From: MKRK01 sp001896915
GTDB lineage: Bacteria > Bacillota > Clostridia > Oscillospirales > Acutalibacteraceae
Assembly: GCA_937973935.1 (NCBI GenBank)
Contig: CALJJF010000169.1
Coordinates: 1 to 5,229 of the forward strand
Reading direction: 5' to 3'
Length of the DNA stretch: 5,229 nucleotides
Part shown: positions 1 to 4,823 of the stretch, in pieces
Layout: each line of letters starts with the position of its first letter
How positions within the stretch are numbered: position 1 is the stretch's first letter
The notes under the pieces: generated by a model
Told to the model about the DNA's origin: nothing
Database searches by the model: none
Seen by the model: only the letters and a program-made list of their open reading frames with translations
Program-made: the position numbers and the translations under genes

Positions 1-198
1 CTGTCGATGCGCAATATTTCGGAGTTCCCCAACGCCGTCGCAGAATCTACCTTGTCGCAGATTTTACAGGCGAATGCGCCTTTGAAATACTATTTTAGCG
101 CGAAGGCGTGTCAAGGGATTTTACGCCGCGCGGCGCTCCGTGGCAAGGCGCTGCCCGAGATACTGAGAACGGCGCTGGAATTTCAGGCGGCTGCGTAA
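1..198 (+). CDS. Phage C5-cytosine methyltransferase, middle fragment (5' partial, ends at frameshift)
   Basis: This reading frame is open from base 1 and enters from outside the window. It stops at the TAA at 196-198. The translated segment has the pattern STLSQILQ...PLKYYFSAKACQGILRRA...GKALPEILRTALE, which I recognise as the stretch between the catalytic half and the variable target-recognition region of phage C5-cytosine methyltransferases. The catalytic motifs (PCQ loop, ENV) would lie upstream and cannot be seen. After about residue 60 the homologous reading continues in another frame (entry 108-1178), so this is probably not a separate gene. The ATG at 7 is an internal methionine with no ribosome site. 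Assignment to the methyltransferase is from family memory; the frame break is visible directly. Confidence 0.6.
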   Translation: MSMRNISEFPNAVAESTLSQILQANAPLKYYFSAKACQGILRRAALRGKALPEILRTALEFQAAA

Positions 199-1178
199 CC
201 TGCCTCAACGATCAGGGCGGCGTCTTCATGTCGGTTTCCGATGACATTGCCGCGACGCTCCGGGCCGAGGAACACGGGCATCCGCCCTGCGTCATGCAGT
301 CGAGCGGCTTCTGCACCGAACACAGCGCAAAGAGCCGGGGCGTTGGTTTTGAGGAAGAACGCTCGCCGACACTCCGGGCCGGCGTCGTTCCCGGTGTGGC
401 GATTGAGCATCACCCGATGGACAGCCGCATCAAAATAAGTGAGGACGGCAAAGTCCAGACGCTCAGCGGTCGTATGGGGACTGGCGGCATGAATGTCCCG
501 CTGACCATGCAGGCCTACGGCATCTGCTCCGACAAAAGCAACTCCATGCTTTCGGAAAATCCGAACAGTGGCATTTATGAAGCGGAAACCGCACGCACCA
601 TTGACGCCAACGGTGGTAATCCCGGCTGCAATCAGGGCGGGATTGCCGTGGTTGCGCTGCAGGGTTCCATGATCGGCCGTGAAGAAAAGAACGGACCCCA
701 AGGCAGCGGCGTCCATGAGGACGTGAGTTTTTCACTGACCGCCGCCGACCGTCATGCCGTTGCCTACGCTATGACGACGGGCAGCTTTTCCGAGGCGCAT
801 GAGGAAATGGCGGCGACGCTTATGGCGCGGGATTATAAGGATATGCAGATTGTAAATCAGCCGCAATACGCCGTCCGCAGGCTGACGCCCACCGAGTGCG
901 CCCGGCTTCAGGGCTTCCCAGATTACTGGTGTTCCGACCTTGGCACTGCAAATCCGACCGAGGAGGAAATCGCATTCTGGTCTGAGATCTGGGAAACGCA
1001 CCGAAAAATTATTGGTGCCAGCGAGAAACCCAAAAGCCACGGGCAGATTATCAAATGGCTGAAAAATCCGCACTCAGACGCCGCCGAATATAAGATGTGG
1101 GGTAACGGCGTGGCACTGCCGTGCGTCTGCTTTGTGCTGTCCGGAATTGTGTCATGTACACAAGAACCCGCCGAATAA
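108..1178 (+). CDS. Phage C5-cytosine methyltransferase, target-recognition and C-terminal part (frameshifted from upstream half)
   Basis: The product would transfer a methyl group from S-adenosylmethionine to C5 of cytosine in DNA, probably protecting phage DNA from host restriction. Numbering from the GTG at 108, residues 257-271 (VRRLTPTECARLQGFPD region) match motif IX and residues 327-340 (EYKMWGNGVALPCV) match motif X; these close the methyltransferase fold. Residues about 45-250 form the variable target-recognition region, built from degenerate repeats around T-L-x-A. Homologous sequence begins only near base 180; before that this frame overlaps the other half of the gene. Joining the halves needs a -1 shift, equivalent to one missing base. 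If translated alone, the ATG at 228 (316 aa) is the next start, with only a weak AGGGCGG upstream. Without the N-terminal catalytic half the fragment should be inactive. Family call strong; whether the gene is dead, recoded or mis-sequenced is open. Confidence 0.8.
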   Translation: MSRDFTPRGAPWQGAARDTENGAGISGGCVTCLNDQGGVFMSVSDDIAATLRAEEHGHPPCVMQSSGFCTEHSAKSRGVGFEEERSPTLRAGVVPGVAIEHHPMDSRIKISEDGKVQTLSGRMGTGGMNVPLTMQAYGICSDKSNSMLSENPNSGIYEAETARTIDANGGNPGCNQGGIAVVALQGSMIGREEKNGPQGSGVHEDVSFSLTAADRHAVAYAMTTGSFSEAHEEMAATLMARDYKDMQIVNQPQYAVRRLTPTECARLQGFPDYWCSDLGTANPTEEEIAFWSEIWETHRKIIGASEKPKSHGQIIKWLKNPHSDAAEYKMWGNGVALPCVCFVLSGIVSCTQEPAE

Positions 1179-1210
1179 TCGGTACAGTATTCTCCGCAGA
1201 AAATCGCATC

Positions 1211-1234
1211 AAACCGTTGCTATATAAGCGGTTT
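1211..1234 (+). other. Imperfect hairpin upstream of the 1277 gene
   Basis: AAACCG at 1211-1216 is complementary to CGGTTT at 1229-1234; a U-G and a U-A pair can extend the stem to 8 bp around an 8-base loop. No T-run follows, so it is not an intrinsic terminator. GCGGTTT occurs again at 1265-1271, overlapping the ribosome site of the next gene, so AAACCG could pair with either copy. I see no convincing promoter in the 98-base gap. Confidence 0.3.
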
Positions 1235-1276
1235 AGAGTGATTAATGTAATACCAAAAAGAAAGGCGGTTTGAAAA

Positions 1277-2017
1277 ATGGAACTCAAATACAATGTTACG
1301 GGCAATGAACGAAAATCACTGGTCAGTGCAATCAGCACGATACTGGGTGCCCCAACCAACTACCTCGGCGCTCCTACCTTCGCCTACGAGGTCGGCGGTT
1401 ACCACATCGACAAGAACGGCACCGTCAGCTTCGACGACCTGGCGGACAGCGACGAAATTGAACGGCTCATAGAGGCTCTTCGCGAGAAAGGCTTCGAGGC
1501 CGAAGCCCAGGAAGTCACGGACGGGCTTTGCATAGAGCTTCCGCTGAAGGACATCAGCGAAACGGCGGTCGAAAACCTCCGCAGGATGACGGACAGTAAA
1601 GCGGCACTCATCAAAAAGGCTCTCGGCGCGGATAGGCTGGATATCGAACTTACGGACGAAACCATCCGTTTCCCATGGTTCGATCATATACCGGAACCGG
1701 AGGTCATCGGCGTGGCCGCCCATCTTATTGGCAAGCTGCTCGGCGCGGCGAAGGCCCAGAAGCGCGTTACCGCAAAGGAAAAGGAAATCGGCAACGAGAA
1801 ATACGCTTTCCGCTGCTTTCTCCTGCGGCTGGGTTTCATCGGAGCGGAATATAAAGAGGAGCGTAAAATTCTGCTGAAAAACCTCTCCGGCAGCTCGGCT
1901 TTCAAGAGCGGGCAGAAAAAGGGCTTCTCGCAGGACGACCTTGACAAAGCAAAAGCCGACCACGCTGTATGCGCCGAAATCAAAGCCATTTTGGGAGGAA
2001 CCGACGATGAACAATAA
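1277..2017 (+). CDS. Phage 'virulence-related' family protein, function unknown
   Basis: This 246-aa protein matches a family common in Clostridia phages and prophages that databases label 'virulence protein'. That label is inherited and I know of no demonstrated role in disease. Recognisable stretches are the start (YNVTGNERKSLVSAI), GAPTFAYEVGGYHIDKNGTVSF near 31-52, the acidic RFPWF region near 131-135, and the most conserved part EKYAFRCFLLRLGFIGAEYK at 174-193 followed by RKILLKNLSGSSAFK. There is no signal peptide or membrane segment; it looks cytoplasmic. The ATG at 1277 is preceded by AAAGGCGG at 1261-1268 with 8 nt spacing. The stop overlaps the start of the DUF4314 gene by 11 nt, so the two are probably translated together. 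The C-terminal tail (about 213-246) is lysine- and acid-rich; the overlap and the next gene's ribosome site lie within its coding sequence. Confidence 0.8.
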   Translation: MELKYNVTGNERKSLVSAISTILGAPTNYLGAPTFAYEVGGYHIDKNGTVSFDDLADSDEIERLIEALREKGFEAEAQEVTDGLCIELPLKDISETAVENLRRMTDSKAALIKKALGADRLDIELTDETIRFPWFDHIPEPEVIGVAAHLIGKLLGAAKAQKRVTAKEKEIGNEKYAFRCFLLRLGFIGAEYKEERKILLKNLSGSSAFKSGQKKGFSQDDLDKAKADHAVCAEIKAILGGTDDEQ

Positions 2018-2252
2018 TTTCCCCTCAAGAGAAACCGTGGAGCGTATCCGCAAACAATATCCGGTAGGATGCCGCGTTGAGCTGCTCCGTATGGACGATG
2101 TCCAGGCGCCGCCCATTGGCACAAAAGGCACCGTGCGGTATGTGGACGACCTCGGCAGTCTGGGTGTCGCGTGGGACAACGGCAGTTCCCTCCAAGTAGT
2201 CTACGGCGAAGATTTGTGCAGAAAACTGGAGGACACAAGCGATGGACAGTAA
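2007..2252 (+). CDS. DUF4314 family protein
   Basis: This 81-aa protein fits the DUF4314 family of small phage proteins. The diagnostic features are an N-terminal helix (PSRETVERIRKQYPVG) and a compact beta-rich part with GTKGTV, a D-D-x-G-S-L-x-V-x-W-D-N-G-S turn and a terminal VVYGEDLCRKL. The W-D-N-G-S hairpin resembles small SH3-like barrels; that structural guess is mine. The function is not known. The frame is open from 1941, but the ATG at 2007 is the real start: GGGAGGAA lies at 1993-2000, 6 nt away, and the protein begins there with the family N-terminus. It overlaps the previous gene by 11 nt and the next by 11 nt, which argues for one transcript and coupled translation. Confidence 0.85.
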   Translation: MNNNFPSRETVERIRKQYPVGCRVELLRMDDVQAPPIGTKGTVRYVDDLGSLGVAWDNGSSLQVVYGEDLCRKLEDTSDGQ

Positions 2253-2418
2253 AGTGAAGGAGCAAATTCTCGCCATCCGCAAAACCGGTCTGACAAATAT
2301 GTTCGATACTCTCGCCGTTCAGCGCATCGCGTATGAGAAGAGCTTCTTCGAACTGGTGATTTTTATTGAAGAGCATAGGGACGAATACGCCCGCTTTATT
2401 CTCACAGGCGAAGGGTAA
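2242..2418 (+). CDS. DUF5049 family protein (58 aa)
   Basis: A 58-residue protein starts at the ATG at 2242 and stops at TAA 2416-2418. The sequence KEQILAIRKTGLTNMFD, then AVQRIAYEKSFFELVIFIEEH and a C-terminal YARFILTGEG, is the DUF5049 pattern, found beside DUF4314 in Firmicute phages. It looks all-helical: two helices joined by a turn at the T-G-x-T-N-M-F-D motif, with an aromatic-rich second helix. GGAGG at 2228-2232 lies 9 nt upstream inside the DUF4314 gene, and the genes overlap by 11 nt. The function is unknown. Its size puts it below common length cut-offs, so it is easily missed. Confidence rests on the ribosome site, the family pattern and the conserved neighbour. Confidence 0.85.
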   Translation: MDSKVKEQILAIRKTGLTNMFDTLAVQRIAYEKSFFELVIFIEEHRDEYARFILTGEG

Positions 2419-2573
2419 CAGCTGTAAACTACACAATTCCGTGGGCTGTATTCGCTTGAAAGATCGTGCAGAATATGCCCAAGCTGATCGCGTAATTGAC
2501 TGGATATCGTGTGCTTTCAGAGTTAATATGTGACTACCGAAAGGGAAAACCACGCAAAACGGAGGAAAAGAAA
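2419..2573 (+). other. Non-coding leader between the DUF5049 gene and the 61-aa gene
   Basis: This 155-nt gap interrupts an otherwise overlapping gene row. A TTGACT at 2496-2501 and TAATAT at 2524-2529 resemble promoter boxes but lie 22 nt apart, too far for a normal promoter. CGTG at 2508-2511 and CACG at 2551-2554 can pair, enclosing CTTTC (2514-2518) with GAAAG (2539-2543), giving a two-part stem just upstream of the ribosome site at 2561. No T-run and no open frame with a ribosome site was seen. It may be a structured leader; evidence is weak. Confidence 0.3.
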
Positions 2574-2759
2574 ATGAACGAAAAGCAATGGAAACAGATT
2601 GAAGAGCAGCTTCCCGCGGGCGCGAAAATTCTGCGCTGGTACACAGCCGCCGAGAACGGGCAGATCAGAGTGATTGCCAAAGCCCCGGCTGACGATTACG
2701 AGACTCGCTACAATGTGAGCTTCGATGCTGACGGCAACGCCAGTATCAAAACATTTTAA
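2574..2759 (+). CDS. Small phage protein of unknown function (61 aa)
   Basis: The frame is open from 2496, but the ATG at 2574 is the better start: GGAGG at 2561-2565 sits 8 nt before it, and the upstream part is leader. The 61-aa product begins with a helix-forming stretch (NEKQWKQIEEQLPAGAKIL) followed by strands such as GQIRVIAKAP, TRYNVSFDADG and NASIKTF. An alpha-beta-beta-beta layout is plausible by eye. It resembles small uncharacterised proteins seen at this place in Clostridia phages, but I cannot name a family. Its stop TAA is embedded in the ribosome site of the next gene (AAGGAGG at 2758-2764), so the two are likely co-translated. It is soluble, with no signal or membrane segment. 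Confidence 0.75.
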   Translation: MNEKQWKQIEEQLPAGAKILRWYTAAENGQIRVIAKAPADDYETRYNVSFDADGNASIKTF

Positions 2760-2772
2760 GGAGGACGCGGTC

Positions 2773-3000
2773 ATGTGGAAAGAAGGAACCCTTAAAATTC
2801 ACAACAGCGTTTTTCATTACTGGATGAAGCAGTATGACGAAGGTTCGCAATTTGGCATCGAGGGCGGAAGAATCAGTAAACTGATGCTTAAGCGCGATGG
2901 AGAAATCGTGTGCAATTATGACAGAGGCTGGGATGTTGAGCCCTCCGACCCCGACACGCAGCTTACCCTTGAGCTTCTGCTGCACAGCGAAAACCACTAA
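2773..3000 (+). CDS. Small phage protein of unknown function (75 aa)
   Basis: A 75-aa protein starts at the ATG at 2773, 8 nt after the near-perfect ribosome site AAGGAGG at 2758-2764. The frame extends upstream to 2725 but that part overlaps the previous gene. Visible features are an N-terminal strand pattern (GTLKIHNSVFHYWMKQYDEGSQFG), the turn GIEGGRISKLMLKRDGE, and the block NYDRGWDVEPSDPDTQ leading to a helix LELLLHSEN. The GGRISKL and YDRGWD blocks recur in small Clostridia phage proteins; from memory these may be the family called DUF7678, but I am not certain. There are no catalytic or metal-binding motifs that I recognise. It is the last gene before the non-coding stretch preceding the terminase. 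Confidence 0.75.
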   Translation: MWKEGTLKIHNSVFHYWMKQYDEGSQFGIEGGRISKLMLKRDGEIVCNYDRGWDVEPSDPDTQLTLELLLHSENH

Positions 3001-3131
3001 TACACGCGAATAAAATAGACGAGGACGCGCCGGAGACGGCGTGTGTCTCGTACAGATAAATTCTGAAGGCTTACTCTTGCAAACGTTGCAATTGGCAGGT
3101 CTATTTTTATGCCCGAAGGGAGGCGGCGGAT
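3001..3131 (+). other. Non-coding stretch upstream of the terminase, possible structured RNA or packaging site
   Basis: No open frame with a convincing ribosome site fits in these 131 bases. They hold the hairpin at 3019-3051, the repeat TTGCAA-ACG-TTGCAA at 3077-3091, a small CCC-GAA-GGG stem at 3112-3120, and GGAGG at 3119-3123 placed to serve the terminase. In related phages this interval usually carries HNH endonuclease and small-terminase genes, and the cos or pac site lies near the small-terminase gene. The stretch could be a packaging site, an RNA leader, or the scar of a deletion; sequence alone does not decide. Confidence 0.4.
3019..3051 (+). other. Stable hairpin with GAGA (GNRA) loop
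   Basis: CGCCG at 3028-3032 pairs with CGGCG at 3037-3041 around the loop GAGA, a GNRA tetraloop. The stem continues through 3025-3027 with 3042-3044, then past a single bulged G at 3045 to pair 3019-3024 with 3046-3051. That gives 14 pairs, two of them G-U. An AT-rich, not T-only, stretch follows, so it is not a standard terminator. An alternative hairpin GAGAC (3033-3037 region) with GTCTC (3045-3049) is possible but shorter. Confidence 0.5.
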
Positions 3132-4733
3132 ATACGAAGACTCCGAAAATACGCTCCGACACGATTCAAGTTGGCGGATTCCGTTTATGACAAGTCCACC
3201 GCCGACTATGCGGTGTCTTTTATACAGGCGCTCTGCCATACCAAAGGCACCTGGGCAGGAAAGCCGTTTGAACTGATCGACTGGCAGGAGCAGATTATCC
3301 GTGATGTGTTTGGAACACTCAAACCCAACGGATATCGGCAGTTCAACACCGCTTATGTGGAAATACCGAAGAAGATGGGGAAAAGTGAGCTTGCGGCGGC
3401 TGTTGCATTGCTCCTCACCTGCGGCGATGATGAGGAACGCGCCGAGGTTTATGGCTGTGCCGCCGACCGCAACCAGGCTTCTATCGTATTCAATGTAGCG
3501 GCGGACATGGTGCGGATGTGCCCGGCATTGTCGAAACGGGTAAAAATCCTCGACTCACAGAAGCGGCTCATTTATCAGCCGACGGGCAGTATCTATCAGG
3601 TGCTGTCCGCCGACGTCGGCAACAAGCACGGTTTCAATACCCACGGCGTGGTGTTTGATGAGCTGCATACCCAGCCGAACCGAAAGCTTTATGATGTTAT
3701 GACTAAGGGCAGCGGCGACGCGAGAATGCAGCCGCTATATTTTTTGATCACAACCGCCGGGGATAACCAGAACAGCATCTGCTGGGAGGTGCATCAAAAG
3801 GCGCTGGATATTTTGGATGGCAGAAAGCATGATCCGACCTTCTACCCTGTGATCTATGGCGCCGCGCCGGAGGACGACTGGACGGACCCGAAGGTATGGA
3901 AAAAAGCGAATCCCTCCCTCGGAATCACGGTCGGAATCGACAAGGTAAAAGCCGCTTGTGAGAGCGCAAAGCAGAACCCTGCCGAGGAAAACAGCTTTCG
4001 GCAGCTTCGTCTGAACCAGTGGGTCAAACAGGCGGTACGCTGGATGCCGATGGACAAATGGGATAAATGTGCATTTCCGATAAACGCAGACAGCCTGCGC
4101 GGGCGTGTCTGCTACGGCGGATTGGACCTGTCCTCCTCGACGGATATAACGGCGTTCGTGCTGGTATTCCCACCGCTTGATGAAGAGGACAAATACACAG
4201 TACTTCCGTTCTTCTGGATACCGGAAGACAACATTGATCTGCGCGTCCGACGCGACCATGTGAATTACGATGTCTGGAAAAAGCAAGGCTTCCTGCAAAC
4301 CACCGAGGGCAATGTTGTTCACTACGGCTTCATCGAGAGCTTCATTGAAGAACTCGGCACCCGTTACAACATCCGCGAGATCGCATTTGACCGCTGGGGT
4401 GCCGTGCAAATGACGCAGAACCTCGAAAACCTCGGATTTACAGTCGTCCCGTTTGGTCAGGGCTTCAAGGATATGTCCCCGCCGACCAAAGAACTTATGA
4501 AACTGACCTTGGAGGAAAAACTCGCCCATGGCGGGCATCCTGTCCTGCGATGGATGATGGATAACATCTATATCCGCACCGACCCTGCCGGAAACATTAA
4601 GGCCGACAAGGAGAAGTCCACCGAGAAAATTGACGGCGCGGTGGCCACGATTATGGCACTTGACCGGGCGATCCGGTGCGGCAATGAAAGCGGCTCTTCG
4701 GTTTATGACGACCGGGGCATTTTGTGCATATAA
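3132..4733 (+). CDS. terL: Terminase large subunit (HK97-like, Terminase_1 type)
   Basis: TerL is the ATP-driven motor and nuclease that cuts concatemeric phage DNA and packs it into proheads through the portal. Counting from the TTG at 3171, the ATPase has a Walker A-like IPKKMGKS at 65-72, Walker B VVFDE at 160-164 and a coupling motif TTAG at 194-197. The RNase H-like nuclease has acidic residues in GGLDLSS (D319), AFDRWG (D407) and KIDGAVA (D488). The C-terminus SVYDDRGILCI ends as the family does, so both domains look complete. The start is unclear. Homologous sequence (RKYAPTRFKLADS) runs upstream of 3171, there is no in-frame ATG, GTG or TTG between the stop at 3057 and 3171, and GGAGG at 3119-3123 sits 8 nt before an ATA at 3132. 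I therefore chose 3132 (533 aa). The TTG at 3171 (520 aa) lacks a ribosome site. No small subunit gene precedes it here. Confidence 0.93.
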   Translation: MRRLRKYAPTRFKLADSVYDKSTADYAVSFIQALCHTKGTWAGKPFELIDWQEQIIRDVFGTLKPNGYRQFNTAYVEIPKKMGKSELAAAVALLLTCGDDEERAEVYGCAADRNQASIVFNVAADMVRMCPALSKRVKILDSQKRLIYQPTGSIYQVLSADVGNKHGFNTHGVVFDELHTQPNRKLYDVMTKGSGDARMQPLYFLITTAGDNQNSICWEVHQKALDILDGRKHDPTFYPVIYGAAPEDDWTDPKVWKKANPSLGITVGIDKVKAACESAKQNPAEENSFRQLRLNQWVKQAVRWMPMDKWDKCAFPINADSLRGRVCYGGLDLSSSTDITAFVLVFPPLDEEDKYTVLPFFWIPEDNIDLRVRRDHVNYDVWKKQGFLQTTEGNVVHYGFIESFIEELGTRYNIREIAFDRWGAVQMTQNLENLGFTVVPFGQGFKDMSPPTKELMKLTLEEKLAHGGHPVLRWMMDNIYIRTDPAGNIKADKEKSTEKIDGAVATIMALDRAIRCGNESGSSVYDDRGILCI

Positions 4734-4743
4734 AATTCACGTT

Positions 4744-4766
4744 CGAGCGGTTGACACCACCGCTAA
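4744..4766. promoter_or_regulatory. Operator-like palindrome O1 over the -35 box
   Basis: AGCGGT at 4746-4751, a 7-nt spacer, then ACCGCTAA at 4759-4766 form a 23-bp dyad centred on 4755; only the two outermost left bases break the symmetry. The -35 hexamer lies inside it. A protein bound here would block RNA polymerase. It has the same architecture as O2, 37 bp downstream. Confidence 0.7.
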
Positions 4767-4779
4767 CTTGTGATAGTAT
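4751..4779 (+). promoter_or_regulatory. Strong sigma-70/sigma-A type promoter for the 4824 gene
   Basis: A perfect -35 box TTGACA (4751-4756) and a -10 box TAGTAT (4774-4779) are 17 nt apart. An extended -10 TG lies at 4771-4772. The expected start point is near 4785-4788, giving a leader of about 35-40 nt. It lies after the terminase stop and is the best promoter in the window. Confidence 0.82.
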
Positions 4780-4780
4780 A

Positions 4781-4803
4781 TTAGCGGTAGAGTTAACCAC
4801 TAA
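4781..4803. promoter_or_regulatory. Operator-like palindrome O2 at the transcription start
   Basis: TTAGCGGT at 4781-4788, a 7-nt spacer, then ACCACTAA at 4796-4803 form a 23-bp dyad centred on 4792 with one mismatch in the right arm. It covers the expected start of transcription. O1's right arm (ACCGCTAA) and O2's left arm (TTAGCGGT) are exact complements flanking the -10 box. Confidence 0.7.
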
Positions 4804-4823
4804 TGATATGAGGCGGTGTTTTT

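Noticed and set aside
183..735. Minus-strand open frames opposite the methyltransferase
   Set aside because: They are shadows of the repeat-rich recognition region, with no ribosome sites or family features.
1316..2179. Long minus-strand open frames (1316-2179 and 1684-2553)
   Set aside because: They lie opposite three well-supported + strand genes with ribosome sites and recognisable families. Their proteins show no domain pattern and no ribosome site was seen; they result from the GC-rich codon pattern.
2496..2529. TTGACT ... TAATAT as a promoter
   Set aside because: The 22-nt spacer is too long for a normal promoter, and no extended -10 is present.
3019..3051. GC-rich hairpin as an intrinsic terminator
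   Set aside because: No T-run follows the stem; the next bases are TACAGATAAA.
3109..3276. 55-codon + strand frame from ATG 3109 overlapping the terminase start
   Set aside because: It has only a weak ribosome site, overlaps conserved TerL coding sequence in another frame, and does not resemble a small terminase or HNH protein.
3735..4538. 267-codon minus-strand open frame opposite the terminase
   Set aside because: It is antisense to the conserved nuclease half of TerL and its translation has no recognisable motif.
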